From Caulobacter sp031457805 (GTDB lineage Bacteria > Pseudomonadota > Alphaproteobacteria > Caulobacterales > Caulobacteraceae): DNA of 64,000 bases. Below the pieces are notes generated by a model. It was not told the origin of the DNA, made no database searches, and worked only from the letters and a program-made list of their open reading frames with translations. The stretch's first letter is position 1. Each line of letters starts with the position of its first letter. Both the position numbers and the translations under genes were made by a program. This document shows positions 35,187-43,557 of the stretch, one piece after another. The stretch is from positions 10,339-74,338 of the forward strand of contig NZ_JAVDXI010000010.1 in assembly GCF_031457805.1 (NCBI RefSeq), in the 5' to 3' direction.

Positions 35187-36721
35187 GGCGCCGCGATCGC
35201 GAAGATCGCCCCGTCGCTCAAGGCGAAGGCGGCCGCATAGTCCAGTTCGCCGGGGCTCTCGGCGTGAAGGGTGCACAAGGGCGACCCCGCGACGATCGAC
35301 TGGCCGAGCCGGGCGTGGACCGCCACCCCGGCCGCCTTGGCCATCGGCGCGCCCGCGAGCTTGGCGACGGTCGCGAGTTTGCGGTTGTCGATGCTGGCGA
35401 TCCGGCCGCTGGAGGGCGCGGTCAGGTCTCGCTGGAAGCGGGCGACCGGCGGCGAGCGCATGCCGCCTTGGGCCTGGCAGATGCGCTTGAACTTGGCCCA
35501 GGCGCGGCCGCTCTCGAGGCTTTGCCGCGCGCGCGCGAGGCCAGCGCCAGGGGCCGCCACGCCCGCCAGCTCGAACAATCCCCCGGCCAGTTCACAGGCC
35601 CTATGGGCGAGATCCTCGACGCCGGGCTCGCCTTGAAGCACGGCCAGTATGTCCAGCGCCTCCAGCGCCGGCCCGATGCCGCGTCCGATCGGCTCAGCCC
35701 CAGGGCCATACATCACCCGCGTGCGCAGGCCGAAGGCGGCGGCCACCGAGGTGAGCGCCGCCTCGAGATCCCGCGCGGCCTCCAGGCTCCGCACCTTGGC
35801 GGTCGGTCCCACAGGAACGTCGATCACCAGGTGGGTCGCGCCGGCGGCGATCTTCTTGGACAGCACCGAGGCCACCAGCTGGCCGACCGCGTCGATGTCG
35901 AGCGCCCGCTCGACGCCAATGATCACGTCGTCGGCCGGGCTCAACCGAACCGCCCCGCCCCAGGCGATGCAGCCCCCCTCGCGCGCCACCACCCGGCGGA
36001 TCGCGGCGATGTCGAGGTCGACGGGCGCCAGAACCTCCATGGTGTCGGCGGTGCCGGCCGGTGAGGTGATCGCGCGCGAGGAGGTCTTGGGCATGACCAG
36101 GCCTTCGGCCGCCATGATCGAGACGATGATCGGCGTGGTGCGGTTGCCCGGCAAGCCGCCGACGCTGTGCTTGTCGACGACGATCGGCCCAGGCCAGCTC
36201 AACTGCTCGCCGACCTCGACCATGGCCTTGGTCAGTCCGATCGTCTCGGCCTGATCGAGCGGCGCCGCCGAACAGGCGGTGACGAACGCCGAGAGGTGGA
36301 CGTCGCTATAGCGATGCTCGGCGATATCCGCGACGATCGCCGAAAAGGCCGCCTGGCTCAGGCGCTCTCCATAGATCCGGCGGCGCACCGCCCGCAGCGA
36401 GGCCAACGGCGGAGCGTGGGCGACCTCCACGCGGTCGCCCGCCTTGACCCCGAGCCGGGCCCATGCGGTCTCGGAAAGGCCGATCTCGCCGGGGTCTGGC
36501 GTGTCGCCCGAGCTGTGCAACAAGGACACCACCGCCTCGCGGCCGCCGGCGCGCAGGACGACCTGGGCGCGCGACCCCAGGCCCTCGGACCGGCAGACCG
36601 GGCAGTCGTGCCGCATCACCGCGATCATGTCGCCGCCAGCCGCGGTGAGCCCCATGCGACGCGCGCGCAGCGTGGCCGACGCCGGCCTCGCGTCGGCCTG
36701 CTCGTGCCTTGGGACGCTCAC
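35183..36721 (-). CDS. Thymidine/AMP phosphorylase family protein
   Basis: 512 residues from a GTG at 36721 that overlaps the stop of the upstream nuclease gene; earlier in-frame starts would lie well inside that gene. The N-terminal domain resembles long archaeal-type phosphorylases (MRHDCPVCRSEGLGSRAQV). The phosphate/nucleoside site motif is intact: DKHSVGGLPGNRTTPI and KTSSRAITSPAGTADTME. The long form groups with AMP phosphorylases, which release ribose-1,5-bisphosphate and base, as well as with thymidine phosphorylases. The substrate is therefore uncertain. Coupled by ATGA to the PRPP synthetase. Confidence 0.85.
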   Translation of the reverse strand: MSVPRHEQADARPASATLRARRMGLTAAGGDMIAVMRHDCPVCRSEGLGSRAQVVLRAGGREAVVSLLHSSGDTPDPGEIGLSETAWARLGVKAGDRVEVAHAPPLASLRAVRRRIYGERLSQAAFSAIVADIAEHRYSDVHLSAFVTACSAAPLDQAETIGLTKAMVEVGEQLSWPGPIVVDKHSVGGLPGNRTTPIIVSIMAAEGLVMPKTSSRAITSPAGTADTMEVLAPVDLDIAAIRRVVAREGGCIAWGGAVRLSPADDVIIGVERALDIDAVGQLVASVLSKKIAAGATHLVIDVPVGPTAKVRSLEAARDLEAALTSVAAAFGLRTRVMYGPGAEPIGRGIGPALEALDILAVLQGEPGVEDLAHRACELAGGLFELAGVAAPGAGLARARQSLESGRAWAKFKRICQAQGGMRSPPVARFQRDLTAPSSGRIASIDNRKLATVAKLAGAPMAKAAGVAVHARLGQSIVAGSPLCTLHAESPGELDYAAAFALSDGAIFAIAAP

Positions 36722-38178
36722 GCCAGCCGCCCCCAGCTGCCGAGGGTCGGGACGGTGCAAGGCCAGCCGTGTTCCTCGCCGATGCGCTTGGCCAGGACCT
36801 GCGCGCCGGCCGGCTCGCCATGGGTGACATAGACATGCCGCGGCGCCGCCTGCATGGCGCCCAGCCACCGCATGAGCTCGTCGCTGTCGGCGTGGGCCGA
36901 CAGCATGGTCAGGTTCGCCACCTCGGCGTGGACGGGGACGTGTTCGCCGTGGATCTTGATCGTCCGGGCCCCCGAGACGAGCGCAGCGCCGCGCGTGCCG
37001 GCCGCCTGGAAGCCGGAGAACAGGATGAGGTTGCGCTCATCCGGGGCGAACCGCTTGAGATGGTGCACGACGCGGCCACCGGTCGCCATGCCGCTGGCCG
37101 AGATGATCACCTTGGGGGTGGCGTCCGCGGTCAGCGCCTTGGATTCCTCGACTTCGCGCACATAGTGCGCGACGCCGCACGCGGCTTCGCATGCCGCGCG
37201 GCTCAGCCTGTGTTCGTCCATGAAATCACACATCAGCCCGCTGGCGTCGATCGCCATCGGGCTGTCCAGATAGATCGGCGCATCACGCAGCCGGCCGTCC
37301 GCGCGCAGACGGGACAGATGATAGAGCAGCGATTGGACGCGACCGACCGCGAAGGCGGGGATCACCACGGTTCCCCCGCGTCGGATGCACCGTTCGATAT
37401 GGTCTCCCAGCGCCCGCGACGGATCCACGCGGTCATGGCGGCGGTCGCCATAGGTGGATTCGACGATGACGTAGTCGGCCCGCGCCGGCGGTTCGGGGTC
37501 CTTGATCACCGCGTCGTCATAGCGCCCGATATCGCCCGAGAAGAGAACCGACCGGCCCTTCCAGTCGATCTCGATCGACGCCGCGCCGAGGATGTGGCCG
37601 GCGCGATGGTAGCGCGTCCTGATCCCGTCGGCGAGCGAGCGCCATTCGCCAAACCCGATGGTCTCGAACAGCCGCAGGGCCAGGCGCGCGTCGGCCTCCG
37701 TGTAGAGCGGCAGCGCCGGATCGTGGCGCGAGAAGCCGTGGCGGTTGGCGAACTCCGCGTCCTTCTCCTGGATGCGCCCGCTGTCGGCGAGCAGCAGTTG
37801 GCAAAGGGCCGCCGTGGCCGGCGTGCTGAGGACGGTCCCATCCCATCCCAGGCGGGCCATGCGTGGCAGGGCGCCCGAATGGTCGAGATGGGCGTGGGTG
37901 AGCAGCACCTGCTCGACGTCGGCCACCTCGGGCGCAAGCGGCGCCCAGTTGAGGCGGCGCAGGTCCTTGGCCCCCTGGAACAGACCGGAATCGACCACGA
38001 TCCGGGTCTGGCCGTCGTCCAGCAGGTAGCGCGAGCCCGTCACCGTGCCCGACGCGCCGAGGAAGGCCACGGCAAGGCCGCCGGCCGGCCGCTCGGCAAG
38101 GTCGATGCGCGCTTCGCGTTCAAGGGCGGCCGTTCCGAAATTGCCGTGGAGCCGTTGCTTCTTCCTGTTCCTGTGCAT
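36718..38178 (-). CDS. Beta-CASP metallo-beta-lactamase-fold RNA nuclease-like protein
   Basis: 486 residues from MHRNRKKQRLHG; upstream in-frame codons look non-coding. The MBL zinc site is seen in THAHLDHSG, with GASGTVTGSRY before it and SGDIGRYDD later. The beta-CASP part has SASGMATGGRVVHHL and a C-terminal HGEPAG His. Relatives are YSH1/CPSF-73-like RNA-processing hydrolases. It heads a three-gene overlapping operon with the phosphorylase and PRPP synthetase, suggesting RNA or nucleotide turnover feeding salvage. Endo- versus exonuclease activity cannot be told. Confidence 0.88.
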   Translation of the reverse strand: MHRNRKKQRLHGNFGTAALEREARIDLAERPAGGLAVAFLGASGTVTGSRYLLDDGQTRIVVDSGLFQGAKDLRRLNWAPLAPEVADVEQVLLTHAHLDHSGALPRMARLGWDGTVLSTPATAALCQLLLADSGRIQEKDAEFANRHGFSRHDPALPLYTEADARLALRLFETIGFGEWRSLADGIRTRYHRAGHILGAASIEIDWKGRSVLFSGDIGRYDDAVIKDPEPPARADYVIVESTYGDRRHDRVDPSRALGDHIERCIRRGGTVVIPAFAVGRVQSLLYHLSRLRADGRLRDAPIYLDSPMAIDASGLMCDFMDEHRLSRAACEAACGVAHYVREVEESKALTADATPKVIISASGMATGGRVVHHLKRFAPDERNLILFSGFQAAGTRGAALVSGARTIKIHGEHVPVHAEVANLTMLSAHADSDELMRWLGAMQAAPRHVYVTHGEPAGAQVLAKRIGEEHGWPCTVPTLGSWGRLA

Positions 38179-38383
38179 GGGCGGCTTGCCTCTGGTGATG
38201 ATGCTCGCCGCGCAGCCTTTCAGGCTCGGTCGCCGCGGGCCAATACGCAAAGGCCGCAGACATCGCCGCCTGCCTCCGGGGACCCGCGGGCGCCGCCCCC
38301 ACCCGCCGCTGCGGCCTCTACCTATACTTGGCGCCCGGGTCGCGGGCCTATGATAGGGCGTCAAGGCCTGAAGTGAGCGATCC

Positions 38384-38653
38384 ATGGATGTTCAACACCA
38401 AAAGCTGCGTCGGCGCGGAACGATCGTCCTGGTCGGGTTCCTGCTGATCGCCGGCTTCTTCCTGACCACCGAGCACGCCGCGCATGTGCTCGGCGTCTTG
38501 CCCTATCTGCTCCTACTGGCCTGTCCGCTGATGCACCTGTTCATGCACCATGGCCATGGCGCCCATCAGCACGGGCGAGAGGACGCGCCCGGCCGCATCC
38601 CGGCGGACGCGCCGGCCAATCCCAACGAACCGGTCGAGAGGCAGCGGCGATGA
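38384..38653 (+). CDS. DUF2933 small membrane protein
   Basis: 89 residues with one or two helices (TIVLVGFLLIAGFFLTTEHAAH and LPYLLLLACPLMHLFMHHGHG). The segment LLLLACPLMHLFMHHGHG is characteristic of DUF2933, often found in metal loci. His-rich cytosolic or periplasmic tail (HHGHGAHQHGRED). It overlaps the ICMT-like gene by ATGA. A 205-bp gap separates it from the divergent nuclease operon. The function is unknown; metal binding by the Cys/His stretch is a guess. Confidence 0.82.
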   Translation: MDVQHQKLRRRGTIVLVGFLLIAGFFLTTEHAAHVLGVLPYLLLLACPLMHLFMHHGHGAHQHGREDAPGRIPADAPANPNEPVERQRR

Positions 38654-39288
38654 CCCATCCCGGTTACGGCTACGGCCTCTGGGGACTGGCTTTGGTCAAC
38701 GCCGCCGTCTTCATCCTGTTCGCGTTCAGCTTCTTCAAGCCCGCGACCGGCCGCGACTGGCGCAGCTTCGGCGCGTTCAGCGCCTTTATCGTCGCCCTGT
38801 TCGCCGAGATGTACGGCTTCCCCCTGACCATCTTCCTGCTCTCGGGATGGCTGCAGTCGCGTTTTCCCAGTGTCGACTGGTGGAGCCACGACGCCGGCCA
38901 CCTGCTGGAGATGATGTTCGGCTGGCGGGTCAATCCCCACTTCGGACCGTTCCATATCGCCAGCTTCGTGCTGATCGGGACCGGGTTCTGGCTGATCTCG
39001 GTCGGCTGGGTGGCGCTGCACGCCCGTCAGCGCCACCGGGAGCTGGCCACCACGGGGGTCTACGCCAGGGTGCGCCATCCCCAGTACGCCGGCTTCATCC
39101 TGGTGATGCTAGGCTTCCTGCTGCAGTGGCCCACGCTGTTGACGCTGGCGATGTTCCCCGTGCTGGTGGTGATGTACGTCCGCCTGGCCCGTCACGAGGA
39201 GCAGGCGGCGCTGGCGCAGTTCGGCGACGCCTATCGCGACTACAGGGCGCGGGTTCCCGCCTTCATCCCCCGCTGGCCGTTGCGTTGA
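38650..39288 (+). CDS. ICMT/PEMT-family membrane methyltransferase-like protein
   Basis: 212 residues with about five helices. The C-terminal part has the isoprenylcysteine carboxyl methyltransferase-like signature TTGVYARVRHPQYAGFILVMLGF and EEQAALAQFGDAYRDYRARVPAFIP. These bind S-adenosylmethionine at the membrane face; bacterial substrates are mostly unknown. The start overlaps DUF2933 by 4 bp, and DUF2933-ICMT pairs are common in metal islands. A GC hairpin follows immediately. Confidence 0.85.
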   Translation: MTHPGYGYGLWGLALVNAAVFILFAFSFFKPATGRDWRSFGAFSAFIVALFAEMYGFPLTIFLLSGWLQSRFPSVDWWSHDAGHLLEMMFGWRVNPHFGPFHIASFVLIGTGFWLISVGWVALHARQRHRELATTGVYARVRHPQYAGFILVMLGFLLQWPTLLTLAMFPVLVVMYVRLARHEEQAALAQFGDAYRDYRARVPAFIPRWPLR

Positions 39289-39309
39289 CCCCCGCCATCG
39301 CCGCGGGGG
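39289..39309. terminator. Hairpin between convergent genes
   Basis: CCCCCGC and GCGGGGG pair across a 7-nt loop directly after the ICMT-like stop, before the convergent DUF305 gene ends at 39324. There is no T tract. Confidence 0.4.
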
Positions 39310-39323
39310 CGACCGGGCGATGC

Positions 39324-39803
39324 TCAGCGAAGGGGCGCGAGCATGGCGCTCATCTGGTCGATCTCCTGCTGCTGGCCCTTGATGATCGTGGCGCAAAGGC
39401 TGCGGATCTCAGGATCCTTCACCGGCGCGCGTCCGCACATCAGGATCGCGCCAGCGTGATGCGGGATCATCGAGCGCAGGAACTCGCGGTCGCCGACCAG
39501 CCACTGCTGGCGAATGGCCGCAAAGCACAAGACCCCGATGACAAGGCTGGACGCGACCAAGCCGCGGTTGAGGCCCTTGCGCGGATACATCATGCCCATG
39601 AGCACGAGTTCGAGCATGACCATCGGCGCGGTCATCAGGCCGGCCATGTAGGCCTGGTTGAAGCTTGGATGGATGTTCGCGGCCCTGTCGACCATGGCGT
39701 ACATCAGGACATACATGGCCAGGAACGACAGCACGGTCATGGCGGCCAGGCGCAGGTAGGGCCTGTGGTGTTGATGGTCTTTGGGCGCGTGGTGCTCGGC
39801 CAT
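39324..39803 (-). CDS. DUF305 membrane protein
   Basis: 159 residues from MAEHHAPKDHQHH, with an AGGAGCGG ribosome site. A His-rich N terminus leads to about three or four helices and then a DUF305-type end with REFLRSMIPHHAGAILMCGRA and CATIIKGQQQEIDQM. The HH in IPHHAGAI corresponds to the metal-associated pair of DUF305. Unlike the frameshifted gene at 8120 it is intact and membrane-embedded. The upstream 288 bp contain no other gene. Likely copper-related from family and setting. Confidence 0.82.
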   Translation of the reverse strand: MAEHHAPKDHQHHRPYLRLAAMTVLSFLAMYVLMYAMVDRAANIHPSFNQAYMAGLMTAPMVMLELVLMGMMYPRKGLNRGLVASSLVIGVLCFAAIRQQWLVGDREFLRSMIPHHAGAILMCGRAPVKDPEIRSLCATIIKGQQQEIDQMSAMLAPLR

Positions 39804-40091
39804 GACTGTTTTCCGCTCCTGGAGCCCGGCGCAACCACGCGCCGGGGCGAGGTTTTCCAGCGGGTTGCGATGCTCCCACAACCGGCGAACGGCGCCCCCG
39901 TTCCGCCTCTGAAAATATTCACCGCGACCGCGCCAAAGGTCGAGGGATGGTCCAGGCCGCTGCGTATTGGACCAGATGGCGGCTTTCAGGCCCCGCCTCC
40001 AAGCCGTCGCCAGTCCGCGCGCGTCGCGGCAAATCGCATTCGGGGATTGTCCGGACATGACGAGGCCGTGTGACCGCGCTAAGCTCGCCCG

Positions 40092-40454
40092 ATGCTAAGG
40101 CATGCGCTCGCTTTCCTGGCCGCCGTGGCCCTCGCGTTCAGTCCGCTGGCGGTCAACGCCGCGCGGGCTGATTGCGACATGGCCGGCATGGACGCGATGA
40201 GCATGATCGCCATGGCCCCCGCCGGCGACGACGTGGCCCAGGCCGAGCCCTGCTGCGATCACGGCAAGACCATGTCGGCCAAGGATTGCGCCAAGGCCTG
40301 CGCGATCAGTTGCGCCCTGTCCGTTGCGGCCCCCTGCCCGGGCTCGGAGACCCCGATCGCCGTCGGCTATCGCGTCGAGACCCGCTGGTCCAACACCAGC
40401 GGCCGCACCCACCGCCTCATCCCCGAAGATCCGCCCCCCCGAACGATCGCCTAG
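40092..40454 (+). CDS. Exported Cys/Met-rich small protein
   Basis: 120 residues with a signal peptide (MLRHALAFLAAVALAFSPLAVNA). The mature region has CDMAGMDAMSMIAMAP, then CCDHGKTMSAKDCAKACAISCA, giving eight Cys plus many Met, likely a periplasmic copper binder. Pro-rich C-terminal end. It lies 366 bp before cusC and on the same strand. No named family recognised; residue pattern resembles small proteins often found in front of cus operons. Confidence 0.65.
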   Translation: MLRHALAFLAAVALAFSPLAVNAARADCDMAGMDAMSMIAMAPAGDDVAQAEPCCDHGKTMSAKDCAKACAISCALSVAAPCPGSETPIAVGYRVETRWSNTSGRTHRLIPEDPPPRTIA

Positions 40455-40560
40455 GACCGGCCCGAGGGCCGATCCCCGCCATCGCTGGTTTCACGCCCCG
40501 GTCCTGCCGGGCGCGCGTGATCGCCCGCGCTTTCGCCGGCTGGCTTTTCGATCTTCAAGG

Positions 40561-40695
40561 ATGACCTTCATGTCTCCCCGCCTTCCCGCGCTGGCGCTCG
40601 TCTCCGGCCTAGCTTCCGCGACGACCGTCTCGGCCGCCACGCCACGCGCCTGCGGCTATTTGCGGGCCGCCCAACCGGCCTGCCTGGCTCGCTAG
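40561..40695 (+). CDS. Possible 44-residue exported peptide
   Basis: A short frame from ATG at 40561 (MTFMSPRLPALALVSGLASATTVSAA) looks like a signal peptide followed by only about 18 residues (TPRACGYLRAAQPACLAR) with two Cys. It sits in the 365-bp gap between the Cys/Met-rich gene and cusC. It may be a real small protein, a leader, or a remnant; the only support is the hydrophobic start. Confidence 0.3.
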   Translation: MTFMSPRLPALALVSGLASATTVSAATPRACGYLRAAQPACLAR

Positions 40696-40819
40696 CTCGG
40701 CCGGGACGGGTGGGGCCGATCCCCTGTCTTCGCCCGTCCCGTCCGGCCCCGGCGAAGCGGCTGCAAACGCTTCGCCGGGGCGCTGGCCCCTCACGGCTTC
40801 CTCCAGGATTTTCGTCTCC

Positions 40820-42046
40820 ATGCGTATTCTCCCCCTTCTGGCCGGGCTGAGCTTGGCGAGCGTCGCCCACGCCGCGCCCCTGACCTACGCCCAGAGCCTC
40901 GACGCGGCCGCGGCCAATGCGCCGGCGCTGCGCGCCGCGGCCCTGCAGGTCGAGGCCGCCAAGGCCTCGGCCAAGGCGGCCGGCGCCCTGCCCGATCCCA
41001 AGCTCGCCGTCGGCCTCGACAACTTCCCGGTCTCGGGGCCGCCGGCCGGCCGGTTCGGAACCGACGAGATGACCATGGGCAAGGTCGGCTTCAGCCAGGA
41101 CATGCCCAGCGCCGCCAAGCGCCAGGCGCGGATCGGCCGGGCGCAGGCCGACATCGTCGCGGCCGGGGCCGAGGGCGCGGTCGAGGCCCGCCAGGTCCGG
41201 GTCGCCACGGCGCTGGCCTGGATCGAACTGCTCTACGCCCAGCGCAAGCTCGCCGCCCTGGACGGGGTGGTCGCCCAGCTGGCTCCCCTGTGGAGCGCCG
41301 CCCCGTCCGGCGTCGCGTCCGGACGCTCGCGGCCCGCCCAGGCGCTGGAGGCCGCGCAGATGCGCGCGGCCCTGGCGGATCGCCGCAGCGAGGCGGTCTC
41401 GGCCCTGGGAAGGGCCCGTGCGGCCCTGACCCGCTGGACCGGAGATCCCGACCCCGAGGCGCTCGGTCCGGCGCCCGACCTCGATCTCCCCCCCGCCAGT
41501 CTTCGGGCCGCGATCGACCGCCATCCCGCCGTGCTGGCCAAGGACGCCGCCGCCCGCCAAGCCCAGGCCGACGTCGCCCTGGCCAAGGCCGACAAGCAGC
41601 CCGACTGGAGCTGGGAAGTGGCCTACCAGCGCCGCGACCCGATGTTCGGCGACATGGTCTCGGCCGGGGTCAGCATCAGCCTGCCGCTGTGGGGCAAGAG
41701 CCGCCAGGATCCGATGATCGCCGCGCGCACCGCCAGCGCCGGCCGCGCCGACGCCCAGCGCGAGGACGCCCGCCGAGCGCTGAGCGCCCAGCTCGAGGCC
41801 GATCTGGCCGACCACGTCATGCATCACGAGCAATGGCTGCGGGCCCGCGACACGCTGCTGCCGCTGGCCAAGCAGCGGGCCCAGCTGGAGACCGCCGCCT
41901 ATGGCTCCGGCGCGGCCGGTTTGCCCGACGTGCTGATCGCCTTCTCGAGCCTGGCCGAGGCCCAGCTCACCACCCTAGATCGCGAGGCCGCCGTCGCCAT
42001 CGACGCCGCCCGCCTGACCCTCACCTACGGAAGCGACGATCAATGA
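40820..42046 (+). CDS. cusC: CusC, TolC-family outer-membrane channel
   Basis: 408 residues with a signal peptide (MRILPLLAGLSLASVAHA). Two TolC-type repeats of long helices follow, with typical segments AGALPDPKLAVGLDNFPVSGPP and ADKQPDWSWEVAYQRRDPMFGDMVSAGVSISLPLWGK. It forms the outer-membrane duct of the copper/silver pump. Its stop overlaps the cusB ATG. First gene of a complete cusCBA-cusF set. Confidence 0.9.
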   Translation: MRILPLLAGLSLASVAHAAPLTYAQSLDAAAANAPALRAAALQVEAAKASAKAAGALPDPKLAVGLDNFPVSGPPAGRFGTDEMTMGKVGFSQDMPSAAKRQARIGRAQADIVAAGAEGAVEARQVRVATALAWIELLYAQRKLAALDGVVAQLAPLWSAAPSGVASGRSRPAQALEAAQMRAALADRRSEAVSALGRARAALTRWTGDPDPEALGPAPDLDLPPASLRAAIDRHPAVLAKDAAARQAQADVALAKADKQPDWSWEVAYQRRDPMFGDMVSAGVSISLPLWGKSRQDPMIAARTASAGRADAQREDARRALSAQLEADLADHVMHHEQWLRARDTLLPLAKQRAQLETAAYGSGAAGLPDVLIAFSSLAEAQLTTLDREAAVAIDAARLTLTYGSDDQ

Positions 42047-43557
42047 CCCCCTCCCCCTCGATGAAGGCCCTGCTCGGCGCCGGCGCCGCCCTGGTCGTGC
42101 TGGCCGGGGCCGGCGGCTATGGCCTGGCCCGCCTGACCGCCAAGCCGCCGATGCCGGCGACCTCGGCCGACAGCCGCAAGGTGCTCTACTGGTACGACCC
42201 GATGGTCCCGGCCCAGCACTTCGACAAGCCGGGCAAGTCGCCGTTCATGGACATGCCGCTGACGCCCAAATACGCCGGCGAGGCCGAAACCAGTGGTCCG
42301 GCGGCGGGGGTGCGGATCGACCCCTCGGCCGCCCAGAACCTCGGCTTCCGGCTGGCGACCGTGGAGGAAGGCGCGCTTTCCAGCGGCCTGACCGCCACCG
42401 GGATCGTCGACTTCAACCAGCGTGACGTCGCCGTCGTCCAGGCCCGCAGCGGCGGTTTCGTGCAGCGGGTTTATGGCCGCGCGCCGGGCGACGTGATCGC
42501 CGCCGGCGCGCCGCTGGCCGACCTGTTGGTTCCCGAATGGGGCGGCGCCCAGGCCGAATATCTGGCGGTCCGGCGCACCGGAGACGCGGCCCTGAGCGCC
42601 GCCGCCCGCCAGCGCCTGCGCCTCTTGGGCATGCCCGACGGCGTGGTCGCCGGTCTCGACCGAGACGGGCGGCCGCGCACGACGATCACCGTCACCGCGC
42701 CGCTCGGCGGGGTCGTTTCCAAGCTCGACGTGCGCGCCGGCATGACCGTGGGCGCGGGCCAGACCCTGGCCGAGATCAACGGCCTCTCGAGGGTCTGGGT
42801 CACGGCCGCCGTGCCCGAGGCGCAGGCCGGGCAGCTGCGTCCGGGCCAGGGCGTTGGCGTCACCCTGGCGGCCTATCCGGGCGAGACCCTGCGCGGGACG
42901 GTCCAGGCCGTGCTCCCGCAGGCCCAGGGCGACAGCCGCACCTTGCAGGCGCGGATCGAACTGGCCAACCGCGACGGCCGCCTCAAGCCTGGCCTGTTCG
43001 CCACCATCGCCTTCGACGCGGCGACGCGGACCGCCCTGCTGATCCCGTCCGAGGCGGTGATCCGCACCGGGGCGCGCGACGTGGTGATGCTGGCCGCCGA
43101 CGGCGGCCGCTACCAGGCCGTCGAGGTCCGGACCGGGCGCGAAGCCGGAGGCCGGACGGAGATCCTGGCCGGCCTGTCTTCCGGCCAGAAGGTCATCGCC
43201 TCGGGCCAGTTCCTGGTCGATTCCGAGGCCAGCCTGGCGGGCCTGCAGGTCCGGCCGCTTCCGGCCTTGGGCCCTCAAACACCCCCAGGCGACACGCCCA
43301 TGGCCAAGCCGATGGCCCCGGCCAAGCCGGCCCTGGCCGAAACCACCGGCCGCGTCGAGCAGGTGACCCCGGACGGCGTCACCCTCTCGCACGGCCCCGT
43401 GCCGGCCATCGGCTGGCCGGCCATGACCATGACCTTCCGCGCCGACCCGAGGCTGCTGAAGGGCGTGAAGGCCGGCGACCAGGTCCGCTTCGCCTTCGAC
43501 CCGCCGCCGGCCGACCCGATCATCCGGCGCATCGCCAAGATCGGCGGTGGCGCATGA
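42043..43557 (+). CDS. cusB: CusB, periplasmic adaptor with HMBD and CusF domains
   Basis: 504 residues. An N-terminal membrane anchor (about 8-28) leads to a heavy-metal-binding domain with WYDPMVPAQHFDKPGKSPFMDMPLTPKY-type Met/His residues (about 50-77). The barrel-sandwich adaptor core follows. The C-terminal CusF-like domain (about 430-500) keeps SHGPVPAIGWPAMTM with all copper ligands. The adaptor connects CusA and CusC and transfers Cu(I). It overlaps both neighbours by ATGA. The C-terminal third is very like the partial gene at 2-541. Confidence 0.95.
   Translation: MTPSPSMKALLGAGAALVVLAGAGGYGLARLTAKPPMPATSADSRKVLYWYDPMVPAQHFDKPGKSPFMDMPLTPKYAGEAETSGPAAGVRIDPSAAQNLGFRLATVEEGALSSGLTATGIVDFNQRDVAVVQARSGGFVQRVYGRAPGDVIAAGAPLADLLVPEWGGAQAEYLAVRRTGDAALSAAARQRLRLLGMPDGVVAGLDRDGRPRTTITVTAPLGGVVSKLDVRAGMTVGAGQTLAEINGLSRVWVTAAVPEAQAGQLRPGQGVGVTLAAYPGETLRGTVQAVLPQAQGDSRTLQARIELANRDGRLKPGLFATIAFDAATRTALLIPSEAVIRTGARDVVMLAADGGRYQAVEVRTGREAGGRTEILAGLSSGQKVIASGQFLVDSEASLAGLQVRPLPALGPQTPPGDTPMAKPMAPAKPALAETTGRVEQVTPDGVTLSHGPVPAIGWPAMTMTFRADPRLLKGVKAGDQVRFAFDPPPADPIIRRIAKIGGGA

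Noticed and set aside
36722..36868. Longer N terminus for the thymidine/AMP phosphorylase
   Set aside because: It would overlap the nuclease gene by about 150 bp, and the extra residues look non-coding; the GTG at 36721 gives the usual stop-start overlap and length.
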